64,000 bases of DNA from Acinetobacter lanii (lineage in GTDB: Bacteria; Pseudomonadota; Gammaproteobacteria; Pseudomonadales; Moraxellaceae): positions 3,286,001 through 3,350,000 of the forward strand of contig NZ_CP049916.1 in NCBI RefSeq assembly GCF_011578285.1. The letters run 5' to 3'. Below the pieces are notes generated by a model. That model worked only from the letters and a program-made list of their open reading frames with translations, was not told where the DNA came from and did no database searches. Below, piece after piece: positions 36,777 through 45,591 of the stretch. The position numbers and the translations under genes were made by a program. Position 1 is the first letter of the stretch; each line of letters starts with the position of its first letter.

Positions 36777-37190
36777 AACTCGTCCTAAATTTCACTAAAA
36801 ATTAATTGCGCACATTATAGCAGATCCAATCTCGATGGTTTTGTTGCATGTAAATGTTTTAAAAATTGAAGAATCACCGCTGTATTGGTGAATAAACATT
36901 GATGATCATGATTAATAGACAAAAAAAAGCTCATCCGAGGGATGGATGAGCATTGAAAAAGCATACGAAACAACAATAAGGAGGAATAAATCAGAAACTA
37001 CAGCCTAGTATCTGATGAAGAATAATACAGCTCAATTAATGTTCAATGAAGGACTTTGTTTCTATCTATTTATCGTCAAAATATATTAATGAGCATGGTC
37101 AATTTTTTACTCTGACTTTGTTGAATCAAAGCTTCTACATTCTGAAGCCCAAAACTTATTATCGTTATTAAATTTAATGATAGGCTGTTT
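36777..37190. other. Gene-free interval of 414 bases
   Basis: Between rph and a small membrane-protein gene. It holds a minus-strand terminator at 36921-36951, nearly 240 bases beyond the end of that gene, so either a long 3' leader or a separate small transcript ends there. A plus-strand AAGGAGG at 36978 is not followed by a usable start codon. Nothing else is recognisable. Confidence 0.6.
36921..36951 (-). terminator. Rho-independent terminator, minus strand
   Basis: On the minus strand GCTCATCC, seven-base loop, GGATGAGC, then eight T. It could end the transcript of the 37191-37505 gene or an unannotated small RNA in the 240 bases between. Confidence 0.7.
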
Positions 37191-37505
37191 TTAAGCTAGA
37201 TATTGAATCATGAGAGCCGCAATCAGCAGGACTGAACCCATAAGCGTAAGATAGCGCTGTATTGGATGTGTCGACGTATCATCAACTTTAAAAAAGTGTT
37301 TGATCGATTGATTCCAAATTTGCATCTGTGTCCATGGATACCAAAAACACAAAAATCCCAAAAGCTGCATCACGCCAGTGCCACTCAGGTTTTTGCAGAG
37401 TGCCACTAAGCTTAGCACCACACAAATCAAACCTAAAAAAAATCCAAACCAAGATTTAATCACGCGATCATCTGCAGGCTGTATCGATGAATGATTCATA
37501 CTCAA
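37191..37505 (-). CDS. Small membrane protein of unknown function
   Basis: 104 residues. After a short polar N-terminus (1-18) there are about three hydrophobic segments (roughly 19-40, 44-58 and 85-103), separated by a polar stretch with QIWNQSIKHFFKVDD. I do not recognise a family. The ATG is plausible but no strong ribosome-binding site is visible. It lies alone between gene-poor intervals, without an operon partner, and is likely an inner-membrane protein. That the frame codes is likely but not certain. Confidence 0.5.
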   Translation of the reverse strand: MSMNHSSIQPADDRVIKSWFGFFLGLICVVLSLVALCKNLSGTGVMQLLGFLCFWYPWTQMQIWNQSIKHFFKVDDTSTHPIQRYLTLMGSVLLIAALMIQYLA

Positions 37506-37971
37506 TTACTCAAAAAATTATAAGCTTCTGATTTAAAGTTAACGACGGGGTTGATTTTTTTGTCTTTGGATATAGATCTAAGCACCAAGTATTAATAGCA
37601 AAAAAATAAGCTGCGTTTCGAAAGAAAATGATCAACCAACTTGAATGACTCCAGATCAGATCTGTGATCAGCAAGAATACAATTACACCAAGAGGTAAAT
37701 ATAAAGGCTTGGAATTGATGTGCCAACATGGTGAATGAAATTTTATCTAATGATTCCTTTTATAACGCTTAACTCACAATCAATGAGCATTCATTGACTA
37801 TCAGATTTGAATGACTAAACAACCTGATACTCACCTCAGAATAGATCTTTTCTAAGAGTCAAAAAAAGCCGATGATCTCTAATCATCAGCTTATTAGCAC
37901 TTTAATTTAAAGCGTTAGAATGAGGCAAGGTGAGCTCAATAGATGAATAAGCATTATGTAGCATGCAGCGA
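37506..37971. other. Gene-free interval of 466 bases
   Basis: AT-rich stretch between the small membrane-protein gene and the desaturase. The only structure I can support is the desaturase terminator at 37861-37890. I found no convincing open frame, RNA or repeat in the rest. Confidence 0.6.
37861..37890 (-). terminator. Terminator for the desaturase operon
   Basis: On the minus strand GCTGATGA, seven-base loop, TCATCGGC (one G-U pair) followed by seven T; about 80 bases after the desaturase stop. Confidence 0.75.
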
Positions 37972-39114
37972 TTAAGCAAATATTCCCTTTACCTTGTTTA
38001 AAGACCGAGTAATTTTAGCGCTCATGCCATTGGGCAAAGAACACTTCGCCAAACGCACCCAAACACTGGCGAATTGTTTTAAGAAGTCCGCTTCATTATA
38101 ATTCACACCATATTCAGCACATAAAGCACGAAGCTGTGGCGCTGCTTGTGCATAACGATTGGCAGGCATATCAGGGAATAAATGATGCTCAATTTGATGA
38201 CTCAAGTTCCCACTTAAAATATGCAGCCACTGCGTACCGGTAAAATTACTTGAACCTCGAATTTGTCTTAAATACCACTCCGCACGCGTTTCATTTTCTA
38301 TATTGTCCGCTTCAAAGGTTTCGGCATCTTCAGTAAAGTGACCATTAAAAATCACTGCAGATGACCACAGACTCCGAATCACATTCGCCACAGCATTTCC
38401 TGCCAATACAGGAACTGCATTCGGCCCAGCAATAAGCGGAAAGAATACGTAATCTTTCACTACCTGACGGCAGGCTTTTTTACGAAATTTTGCAGCATCT
38501 GCCCACACCTGCTTCCACGTTTTGGTTTTATACACCAAAGCATCTTCCAAATGCAGATTTTGCACACCCACGTACCATTCAAAAAACACCATCAATTGCA
38601 TCGCAAGCGGAATATTAAATAAGAATCGAGGTTCCCATTTTTGCGATTCACTGACACGCAGTAAACCGTAGCCGACATCATGATCCATGCCGACAATATT
38701 GGTATAGGTATGGTGAATATAATTATGCGTATATTTCCAATCATCCCCTGTAGAAATGGTATCCCAATCATAATTGGCACCATTCAAGCTCGGATCATTC
38801 AACCAATCAAACTGCCCATGCATCACATTGTGTCCAAGTTCCATATTCTCCACGATCTTGGACAGCCCCAATAGTCCCGTACCGAATAGCCATACCGGTG
38901 GCAACCAGCCACCGAACATGAGTAATGCTCGTGAACTGATTTCGCTATAGCGCACAAAGTTACGGATTTTATAAATGTATTTGGCATCAGCTTCACCAAT
39001 ATCCGCCATGATATTTTGACGAATTTCATCAACACGGCGACCAAATTCTTCAATCTGTTCAGGACTTAAATGTTTCGATTTACTGTTGAATGGAAAATTG
39101 AGCGACATATTCAT
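37972..39114 (-). CDS. Membrane fatty-acid desaturase (acyl-CoA/phospholipid type)
   Basis: 380-residue di-iron membrane desaturase. The three histidine boxes are visible: HNVMHG (about 114-119), HNYIHHTYTN (about 150-159) and HQIEHHLFPD near residue 310. Hydrophobic helices lie between them. It would introduce a double bond into acyl chains, using electrons from the adjacent ferredoxin reductase-like protein 29 bases upstream. The QIEHHLFP box and partner gene resemble the DesB/DesC systems of Pseudomonas. Divergent TetR regulator with DesT-like operators beside this pair supports control by membrane fatty-acid composition. Regiospecificity is inferred only. Confidence 0.88.
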   Translation of the reverse strand: MNMSLNFPFNSKSKHLSPEQIEEFGRRVDEIRQNIMADIGEADAKYIYKIRNFVRYSEISSRALLMFGGWLPPVWLFGTGLLGLSKIVENMELGHNVMHGQFDWLNDPSLNGANYDWDTISTGDDWKYTHNYIHHTYTNIVGMDHDVGYGLLRVSESQKWEPRFLFNIPLAMQLMVFFEWYVGVQNLHLEDALVYKTKTWKQVWADAAKFRKKACRQVVKDYVFFPLIAGPNAVPVLAGNAVANVIRSLWSSAVIFNGHFTEDAETFEADNIENETRAEWYLRQIRGSSNFTGTQWLHILSGNLSHQIEHHLFPDMPANRYAQAAPQLRALCAEYGVNYNEADFLKQFASVWVRLAKCSLPNGMSAKITRSLNKVKGIFA

Positions 39115-39143
39115 TTTATTTTTCTCACTGTCTATATTTGGCT

Positions 39144-40178
39144 TTAGAGATTAATTACGACAGGGCTAATCGCTTGACTGACACACAATTTGATTTGGGT
39201 ATTAGTGCCGTGGTCGATTTCACCAGTGATGATATTTTTGGTTGAGCCACTCACCTTGGTGCAACTACAGGTATTACAAATCCCAATACGACAGCCATGT
39301 GCAGGTCGTAATCCCGCTTGCTCAGCACTTTCCAATAAATTACGGTCTGCCTGAAACTGCTGCTGTGACCTTAAAAAAGTCACATCTTGCGCAGGCAAGT
39401 TTTCATCAACCTGAATGTGGAAATATTCCTGTTTTAATCGATCCTGAAGATTTAAATCTCTATAAATCTGATTCAGGCTGTACATCATCGGTTGAGCGCC
39501 ACAGGCATAGGTGGTGGCGGTTTGAAAATGCGGTGTCATCTTTTTTAACAAAGCGAGATCGAGATGTTGCCGAGTTTGAGTCGTATCAATCAGATGATAG
39601 TGGAAATGAGGATAATGCTCAGCAAGCTGTGCTAGCTCCACGTGAAACGCACGGTCGCGGGTAAAATAAATCAGGTCCATCTGAGTGGGCGAGCCTGATT
39701 CATCTTGCGCTAAGGCTTGTTTTAATAATGAATAGATGGCGGTAATGCCACTCCCTGAAGCAATCAATAATCGCGATTGATCATTGGACTGTAAAAGAAA
39801 CTCACCTTGTGGCTGAGAAAGTTCAACGACCTGATGAATTGGCATTTGAGTCAGGCATTTCGATACAATACCTTGCACGCGAACAGCAATGATGACATCA
39901 CCATTCTTTAACTGTTCAATCACTGAATAACTGCGCTGTTGACGTACACCTTCAATGACAACAGTGACTAAAATACTCTGCCCTGCTTTCAAATCTCGCG
40001 CTTTAAAGTTGAGATTAGGGCGAAGTCGAATTTTGAAAAAGTCTTCACTCAACGCATCAATCGCAATTACAGCTGCTTTTGCTCGTTTCCATGCCCACAT
40101 TGGATTGATTTTTTCAGCAATAAAATCCACAAAATCTTCGCGGATCCATTCAGGTTGGTAAGTCATGATACTGCTCAT
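39144..40178 (-). CDS. Ferredoxin reductase-like oxidoreductase with C-terminal 2Fe-2S domain
   Basis: 344 residues from the ATG at 40178, which has GAGG at good spacing; an ATG two codons up lies too close to that site. FAD-binding domain (RSYSVIEQL, about 100-110), NAD-binding domain (LIASGSGITAIYSLL), and a plant-type ferredoxin domain at the C-terminus with cysteines in CRIGICNTCSC and a fourth in KLCVSQ. It passes electrons from NAD(P)H through FAD to the iron-sulfur centre and on to the desaturase. Co-transcribed with the desaturase; DesC-like. Confidence 0.88.
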   Translation of the reverse strand: MSSIMTYQPEWIREDFVDFIAEKINPMWAWKRAKAAVIAIDALSEDFFKIRLRPNLNFKARDLKAGQSILVTVVIEGVRQQRSYSVIEQLKNGDVIIAVRVQGIVSKCLTQMPIHQVVELSQPQGEFLLQSNDQSRLLIASGSGITAIYSLLKQALAQDESGSPTQMDLIYFTRDRAFHVELAQLAEHYPHFHYHLIDTTQTRQHLDLALLKKMTPHFQTATTYACGAQPMMYSLNQIYRDLNLQDRLKQEYFHIQVDENLPAQDVTFLRSQQQFQADRNLLESAEQAGLRPAHGCRIGICNTCSCTKVSGSTKNIITGEIDHGTNTQIKLCVSQAISPVVINL

Positions 40179-40227
40179 TCTCATTCCTCTTGTGGGTGGT
40201 GTGATTGTTATTTGAATTTTATTTGAG

Positions 40228-40298
40228 TGAACATGTGTTCATGTAGTGAACGGTTGTACACTAAACTTATTTTCAAAATGAGTCAACATGTGTTCACT
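40228..40298. promoter_or_regulatory. Two DesT-like operators between the desaturase operon and tetR
   Basis: Site 1 (40228-40241) is the palindrome TGAACATGTGTTCA. Site 2 (40281-40298) is AGTCAACATGTGTTCACT, whose complement AGTGAACACATGTTGACT closely follows the AGTGAAC-N5-TTGACT form I recall for the Pseudomonas DesT operator. Both lie in the divergent promoter region, where one regulator could control both directions. A third half-site AGTGAAC occurs at 40245-40251. Confidence 0.65.
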
Positions 40299-40378
40299 GA
40301 CATTCGTCGTTTAATTTTGTATTTTTTGTTTTGTATTTTTTGATAGACTCGTCTCGACCCAATCCTTTAGGTAAACCA

Positions 40379-41026
40379 ATGTCTATACGTGATGAACGCA
40401 AACAACAGAGCCGTCAGGCTTTACTCGATGCGGCTTTAAAATTGAGCACATCGGGCCGTTCGTTTAGTAGCATTAGTTTGCGTGAAGTGGCCCGTGAAGT
40501 CGGTTTAGTCCCAACTGCATTTTATCGGCATTTTCAAGATATGGATGAATTGGGTCAGGAGTTGGTCGATCAAGTTGCGCTGTATCTGAAAAATGTTTTA
40601 CATCAGTTAGGGCAAGGTTTGGCACAAATGGATGCCAAAACAGAAAGCTCGATGCAGCTGTTTTTTGAAGCGATCGATCAAAACCCGACCCCGTGGATTT
40701 TTATGATTGCGGAACGCTGGGGTGGCTCTGATAGCGTGCGTCGTGCGATTGCACGTGAAATCGATTTTTTGGTGGTCGATCTTGCCGATGATTTGGAAAA
40801 GTTTGAAATCGTGCAGAACTTTAACAATGCCAATGATTTAAAAGTGTTGTCCAATATTCTGATTAATCTATGCTTTACTTGGGCGATGTCTTGGATCAGT
40901 TTGGGTCGTCAATACAGTGGCATGGAACTCGAACTGCAAAAACTGGTATTAAAGAAACAATCCGTGACTCAAGTGCATTTGATTTTTAAAGGCATTTCCA
41001 ATTGGAGCGGTCAAAGTCCTGCTTAA
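40379..41026 (+). CDS. TetR-family regulator, DesT-like
   Basis: 215 residues from the ATG at 40379 (MSIRDERKQQSRQALLDAAL); the longer frame begins at a TTG. The N-terminal helix-turn-helix shows SSISLREVAREVGLVPTAFYRHF, with the VPTAFYRHF recognition-helix form of the FabR/DesT branch. The ligand-binding C-domain is less conserved. Divergent from the desaturase operon with palindromic sites between them; DesT and FabR sense the ratio of unsaturated to saturated acyl-CoA. I infer it represses the desaturase pair. Confidence 0.85.
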   Translation: MSIRDERKQQSRQALLDAALKLSTSGRSFSSISLREVAREVGLVPTAFYRHFQDMDELGQELVDQVALYLKNVLHQLGQGLAQMDAKTESSMQLFFEAIDQNPTPWIFMIAERWGGSDSVRRAIAREIDFLVVDLADDLEKFEIVQNFNNANDLKVLSNILINLCFTWAMSWISLGRQYSGMELELQKLVLKKQSVTQVHLIFKGISNWSGQSPA

Positions 41027-41050
41027 ATGTGCCCTTAAATCTAAGCCATA

Positions 41051-41078
41051 AAAAAACCCGCACAGTGCGGGTTTTTTT
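41051..41078. terminator. Bidirectional terminator between tetR and dsbA
   Basis: AACCCGCAC, two-base loop, TGCGGGTT flanked by six A and seven T, between convergent genes; works for either strand. Confidence 0.88.
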
Positions 41079-41096
41079 ATATTCATATTGCATGAA

Positions 41097-41714
41097 TTAT
41101 TTTGCTTTACGCTCTTTTTCAACCAAATAGCTGATCACTTGGGTGACTTTGGCATCTTCACCTTGCACGATGTATTTACCATTCACCACCACCGCAGGTA
41201 CACCCGTTAACTGAAGTTGCGCTGCCAATTTATTCGACTGACTCACTTTTGCAGTGATCGCAAACGAATTGAACGTGCTGTTAAATTTCGCTTCTGGAAT
41301 ACCGTATTTGGTAAAGAATTGCGCCTGTGATTTTTGGTCAAAAATTTGTTTATTTCCTTCGTGAATCGCATGGAACAAAGGCAAATGGGTTTTACGACGT
41401 ACGCCCAAAGCTTCAGATGTATAGTAACCACGTGCCCCCATTTCCCAAACCGGATTCATCGCCGCTGGGGTACGAAGGAAATTCACATCTTTTGGAATTT
41501 TCTTCAACCATGCCTGCATATGCGGTTCAAGTTTGAAACAGTGTGGGCAACCATACCAGAAGAATTCACGGACTTCGATTTTACCCGGTACATCAACTTT
41601 GATGGGATTGGCAACCACGGTGTAATCTTTTCCTGCAACAAAATTTGCTGCCATTGCTGCACTGGTGAAACTCATCACTGCAGCTGCTACACCGCTTAAT
41701 ATCAATTTTTTCAT
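41097..41714 (-). CDS. dsbA: Thiol:disulfide interchange protein DsbA
   Basis: Periplasmic oxidase that introduces disulfides into secreted proteins. 205 residues from the ATG at 41714 (MKKLILSG); the frame could extend eight codons upstream. Signal peptide (1-23, ending SAAMAA), thioredoxin fold with active site WYGCPHCFKLEP and the cis-proline loop LTGVPAVVVNGKY. Length and motifs are typical. Convergent with tetR and divergent from ubiG. Partner DsbB is not in this window. Confidence 0.95.
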   Translation of the reverse strand: MKKLILSGVAAAVMSFTSAAMAANFVAGKDYTVVANPIKVDVPGKIEVREFFWYGCPHCFKLEPHMQAWLKKIPKDVNFLRTPAAMNPVWEMGARGYYTSEALGVRRKTHLPLFHAIHEGNKQIFDQKSQAQFFTKYGIPEAKFNSTFNSFAITAKVSQSNKLAAQLQLTGVPAVVVNGKYIVQGEDAKVTQVISYLVEKERKAK

Positions 41715-41903
41715 TGAGTTTTTTATCCTCAGTATCATTTTGTTTAGCTTATGAGCTCACTATAAATCAAATATGGGAAATTGGTTTTCCTTCTGTGAAG
41801 TTTTTTTGTTGATTTATCGCTTTTTTCCAAAGAAACGCTACACTAACAGGGCTATACTAATTTTTTAATCTTCTATACAACACACTTTACTGAGGTCGCT
41901 CTA

Positions 41904-42620
41904 ATGTCGCAACTCAATGTTGATCCACAAGAAATTGCAAAATTTGAAGCATTCGCTGCGATCTGGTGGGATCAGAATTCTGAGTTCCGCCCCTTGCATC
42001 AAATCAACCCATTGCGTCTCAATTGGATTGATGAACATGCTGGTGGTTTAAGCGGCAAAAAGGTGCTTGATGTAGGCTGTGGTGGCGGTATTTTGGCTGA
42101 AAGCATGGCACGCCGTGGCGCAGAAGTTTTAGGTATCGATATGGGTGCAGCGCCACTGAATGTCGCGCGTTTACATGCAGAACAAGAAAATGTCACCAAT
42201 ATTGAGTACCTCCAAGTGCCTGTTGAGCAATTGGCAGAAGAACAAGCAGGTCAATATGACGTAGTCACTTGCATGGAAATGCTCGAACACGTGCCTGATC
42301 CTGCTTCAATTATTCAAGCCTGCCAAAAATTGGTCAAGCCCAACGGTCACGTGTTCTTCTCGACCATTAACCGCAATCCAAAATCATATTTATTTGCCAT
42401 TGTCGGTGCCGAATACATTCTGCGTATGCTGAAAAAAGGTACACACGATTACAGTAAATTTATTAAGCCCTCAGAATTGGCACATGATATTCGTGGTGCA
42501 GGTCTAAAACTCAAAGACATGACGGGTTTACATTACAACCCATTGACCAAAAACTATTGGCTTGCACCTAATGTCGATGTGAACTACATGGTCTATACTC
42601 GCAATGAAGGGGCTGAGTAA
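41904..42620 (+). CDS. ubiG: Ubiquinone biosynthesis O-methyltransferase
   Basis: SAM-dependent methyltransferase carrying out both O-methylations in ubiquinone synthesis. 238 residues, motif [15 protein letters not shown] (about 55-68), GIDMG, and later [11 protein letters not shown]. The N-terminal [23 protein letters not shown] is characteristic of UbiG. First of a three-gene run, ubiG-mupP-yciK, with five bases before the next start; the same order is known in Pseudomonas. Confidence 0.95.
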   Translation: MSQLNVDPQEIAKFEAFAAIWWDQNSEFRPLHQINPLRLNWIDEHAGGLSGKKVLDVGCGGGILAESMARRGAEVLGIDMGAAPLNVARLHAEQENVTNIEYLQVPVEQLAEEQAGQYDVVTCMEMLEHVPDPASIIQACQKLVKPNGHVFFSTINRNPKSYLFAIVGAEYILRMLKKGTHDYSKFIKPSELAHDIRGAGLKLKDMTGLHYNPLTKNYWLAPNVDVNYMVYTRNEGAE

Positions 42621-42625
42621 GTTCG

Positions 42626-43312
42626 ATGAAAGCGGTCTTATTTGACTTAGATGGGACGTTGATTGATACGGCGGCTGACTTCGTCCGTATCATTCAAAAC
42701 ATGTGCCGTGAAGAACAGCGTGATGTCGTGGAGGCTGCATTAATTCGTACTCAGGTATCGGAAGGTGCACGTGCGATGGTGAAGTTGGTCTATCCTGAAT
42801 TGGATGTGACTGATCCTATTTTCTTGGCGCATCGACAACGTTTTCTCGATATTTATGGTGAAGATATTGCGGTCGATACCGATCTGTTCGAGGGCATGTA
42901 TCCCCTGCTCGATGCTTTAGAAGCAAAACAGATTCCTTGGGGCATTGTCACCAACAAACCGCGTTGGCTGAGTGAGGCTTTACTCAAAGCCTTAAATCTG
43001 ACTGAACGTTGTGCCGTTTTGGTGTGCCCTGAAGATGTCAGCAAAACCAAACCTGATCCTGAACCGATGTATTTGGCCGCGAAGCAAATCAATTTGCCTG
43101 CTGAAACCTGTATCTATGTGGGAGATCATCCCCGTGATATTGATGCCGGACGCAATGCTGGCATGTATACCATTTTGGCAGCCTATGGTTATTTACCGTT
43201 AGAACACAAAGATGACTTAACAGCATGGCAAGCGGACTGTATAGTGAATGATGTCGAAGAATTACAGCAGGCTGTATTTAAGCTGTTGGATCCGCATCAA
43301 AAAACGGCTTAA
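42626..43312 (+). CDS. mupP: N-acetylmuramic acid 6-phosphate phosphatase (HAD family)
   Basis: 228-residue HAD phosphatase with DLDGTLIDT (residues 7-15, nucleophile Asp7), VTNKPRW (motif II), SKTKPDPEP (motif III lysine) and GDHPRDIDAGRNAGM (motif IV). Often annotated Gph (phosphoglycolate phosphatase), but the ubiG-mupP-yciK order matches the Pseudomonas locus where this protein is MupP, which removes phosphate from MurNAc-6-P in the AmgK/MurU peptidoglycan recycling route. I prefer mupP on synteny; sequence alone does not exclude Gph. Confidence 0.8.
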   Translation: MKAVLFDLDGTLIDTAADFVRIIQNMCREEQRDVVEAALIRTQVSEGARAMVKLVYPELDVTDPIFLAHRQRFLDIYGEDIAVDTDLFEGMYPLLDALEAKQIPWGIVTNKPRWLSEALLKALNLTERCAVLVCPEDVSKTKPDPEPMYLAAKQINLPAETCIYVGDHPRDIDAGRNAGMYTILAAYGYLPLEHKDDLTAWQADCIVNDVEELQQAVFKLLDPHQKTA

Positions 43313-43369
43313 TTGAACAATAAATACAGTTTTATACTTAACAATCAGAACATGTATAGGAGGTCGCCC

Positions 43370-44116
43370 ATGAATTATTCAGAATATCAACCTCGTCCAG
43401 ATTTACTCAAAGATAAGATTATTCTTATTACGGGTGCCGGAGATGGGATTGGTCGTGCTGCTGCCATTAGCTATGCCTTACATGGAGCAACCGTGGTTCT
43501 TCATGGACGAACCATCAATAAACTTGAAGTGATTTACGATGAAATTGAAGGCTTAGGCGCACCTCAACCTGCAATTCTGCCACTGCAACTGTCGACCGCA
43601 GGGGCGCATGATTATGAGTTGCTGTATGACACCTTGGCACAGCAGTTTGGTCGTCTTGATGGGATTTTGCACAATGCCGGGATTTTGGGTTCACGTACTG
43701 AATTGGCGCATTATCCGATTGATGAATGGGATGATGTGATGGCAGTGAATTTGCGCGCACCGTTTATTCTGACCCAAGAATTACTGCCATTATTAGAAAA
43801 ATCTGACAATGCTTCAGTAATCTTCGCAAGTTCTGGGGTTGGACGTGAAGCACGTGCTACTTGGGGTGCTTATTCTGTATCGAAGATTGCCATTGAAGCG
43901 GTGAGTCAAATTTTTGCCAAAGAAAATGTACATCCGAACATTCGCTTTAACTGCATTAACCCAGGGGCGACGCGTACCGCGATGCGTGCCAAAGCCTATC
44001 CAGATGAAGATCCAAAAACCTTACCGACACCTGAACAGCTAATGCCTGCTTACCTTTATTTGATGGGGGAAGACAGTATTGGCCTGAATGGTCAAAGTAT
44101 TGATGCCCAAAGTTAA
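43370..44116 (+). CDS. yciK: YciK-family short-chain dehydrogenase/reductase
   Basis: 248 residues from the ATG at 43370, which has a strong AGGAGGT ribosome-binding site six bases upstream; the frame extends back to a TTG beside the mupP stop but that is unlikely. Classical SDR: ITGAGDGIGRAA (cofactor loop), HNAGILGSR and catalytic YSVSK. The N-terminal YQPRPDLLKDKIILITG is typical of YciK. Substrate is not known for this family. Third gene of the ubiG run, followed by a terminator. Confidence 0.88.
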   Translation: MNYSEYQPRPDLLKDKIILITGAGDGIGRAAAISYALHGATVVLHGRTINKLEVIYDEIEGLGAPQPAILPLQLSTAGAHDYELLYDTLAQQFGRLDGILHNAGILGSRTELAHYPIDEWDDVMAVNLRAPFILTQELLPLLEKSDNASVIFASSGVGREARATWGAYSVSKIAIEAVSQIFAKENVHPNIRFNCINPGATRTAMRAKAYPDEDPKTLPTPEQLMPAYLYLMGEDSIGLNGQSIDAQS

Positions 44117-44130
44117 TATTTCTGATTAAA

Positions 44131-44157
44131 AAAAGGAGATCTTAAAGATCTCCTTTT
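44131..44157 (+). terminator. Terminator after yciK
   Basis: AAAAGGAGATC, short loop, GATCTCCTTTT followed by a T-rich tail, 15 bases after the stop. Confidence 0.85.
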
Positions 44158-44211
44158 ATTTTCTTTTAAAAACTAAGTTTGAAGTTAGTCACATAAATCG
44201 ATCAATTTTAT

Positions 44212-44611
44212 TTAGATTTCTATCGATTTCTTATCATCTAATTCATCTAAATAATGATTTACACGTTGTCTAAATTCTAATGGTTTTGCAATGTAAGGAA
44301 TTGGAGCATTTGAACCTCCTATTCCTTTCACAATAATAGATCCAAAATTAAAAATACGACCTAAAATTCCTTGATCTACTCCTAGACTTTCTACTCTAGT
44401 CACTTTTAATTCAATTGTATTTCTACGAATTAAACCTGTCTTCGCTATAATTCTTCTATTAGTTATAGCTAATTCTGTAGTCCAGACATTAATAAATGCG
44501 ATCAGTAAAAAAACAATCCCTATAAGCATAGGCAAAGTTATGATACCTAAAACAATGTACCAAAATTGAGACAGCCAAGATATAGCTAAAAGTTTAAGAT
44601 GAGCTACAATA
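44212..44611 (-). pseudogene. PH-domain membrane protein, C-terminal part, cut off by an IS630 element
   Basis: The readable part starts with two hydrophobic helices (KLLAISWLSQFWYIVLGI, then a second) and continues into a bacterial PH (bPH2/YdbT-like) domain with ELAITNRRIIAKTGLIRRN, VESLGVDQGILGRIFNFG and GGSNAPIPYIAKPLEFR. Homologues of this type are about 150 residues and begin with a short N-terminal segment that is missing here and found on the far side of the IS at 45592-45639. The open frame appears to begin inside the IS, antisense to its transposase, and those first residues do not belong to the family. Probably inactive, though expression from an IS-borne start such as the ATG at 44637 is possible. 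Confidence 0.78.
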
Positions 44612-45591
44612 GAAAAAACTTTAATCTTTAAGACCATGCCAAAAACATATTCTGTCGATTTACGCGAAAAAGCCATGCAGTTTTATAAACAGTCAAAGCA
44701 TAAATCTAAGACGTGCGAAATATTTAATATTGCCAGAACCACGCTCGATGATTGGATCCTGATCGAACAGCAGACTGGTCAACTCAAACAACCTAAGTCT
44801 CCAAATGTAGGACGTCCCTCAAAGATTCTGGACCTGCAAGCTTTTGAAGCATTTGTAAAAACAACGCCATTTACCCAAGCTAAAGATCTTATTCCTTTGT
44901 TTGAACAGAAATTCGGTTATAGCGTTGGCTATCATGTCATTTTAAAAGCTCTAAATAAGATGGGTTGGACGCGTAAAAAAAGAGTTTTCTCTACAAACAA
45001 GCCTGCAAGTTAAGCCGTGCTGTATTTGAATGGTGTTTGCCTCAGTGGAAGCAGCAATATGGTGAAGATCACATTCTTTATATCGATGAATCAGGCATCA
45101 ATACCAATGAAACCGCAGAATATGGTTGGTCTCCAAAAGGTCAACGTTGTCATGCATTTAAGTCAGGTGGGCATGGCACGAGACTCAGTATGATCAGTGC
45201 GGTCAGATCAAATGCACCATTCAAGTTTACTCAACCTTTAGTTTTTCACGGTTCGTGTGATCGGAATATTTTTGTCTGTTGGTTGGAATATTTGTTGCAG
45301 GATTTAAAGCAAAAGGATGATCAGACTAAGAGTTATTTGCTGATTCTAGATAATGCATCCATTCATAAAGGTCGAGTAATTGATGACTTGGCAGCACGAT
45401 ATCAGATAAGAATTGTTTATCTACCTGCATATAGTCCTGATCTAAATCCTATTGAGAGAGCATGGTCTGTCCTAAAAAGTAAAGTCAGACATATGGTTGC
45501 CCATAGCAATAAAACACTTCCCGACGCTTTGGATATTGCATTCAAGATGATGTAGCTTATATTCTATACTTAGCTATACGTGTGCTTTTTC
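44612..45591. mobile_element. IS630-family insertion sequence, about 980 bp
   Basis: Encodes a two-frame DDE transposase on the plus strand. The proposed ends are GAAAAAAC on the left and, read inward, GAAAAAGC on the right, each flanked by TA (44610-44611 and 45592-45593), the expected target duplication of the IS630/Tc1 group. Similarity of the two ends beyond eight bases is weak, so the boundaries are tentative. It splits the PH-domain gene into parts on both sides. Confidence 0.75.
44636..45555 (+). CDS. IS630-family transposase (two overlapping frames, -1 shift)
   Basis: The first frame (44636-45013, 125 residues) has an N-terminal helix-turn-helix domain (YSVDLREKAMQFY, later RTTLDDWI) and ends GWTRKKR. 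The second frame (readable 45037-45555) carries the DDE catalytic domain: YIDESGIN, LLILDNASIHKG and SPDLNPIERAW. The frames join naturally with a -1 shift at the A7G run (44976-44983), giving TRKKKSFLYKQACKLSRAVFEW, the expected IS630 join. So this may be a programmed frameshift rather than a mutation. Total about 306 residues when joined. Confidence 0.8.

Noticed and set aside
36978..37023. Strong Shine-Dalgarno-like AAGGAGG with a short frame after it
   Set aside because: The nearest in-register codon is ATC and the frame stops after 11 codons; no ATG, GTG or TTG follows at a workable distance.
44612..44676. Full-length 154-residue reading of the PH-domain protein
   Set aside because: Its first residues are antisense to the transposase start and come from the IS, not from the protein family.
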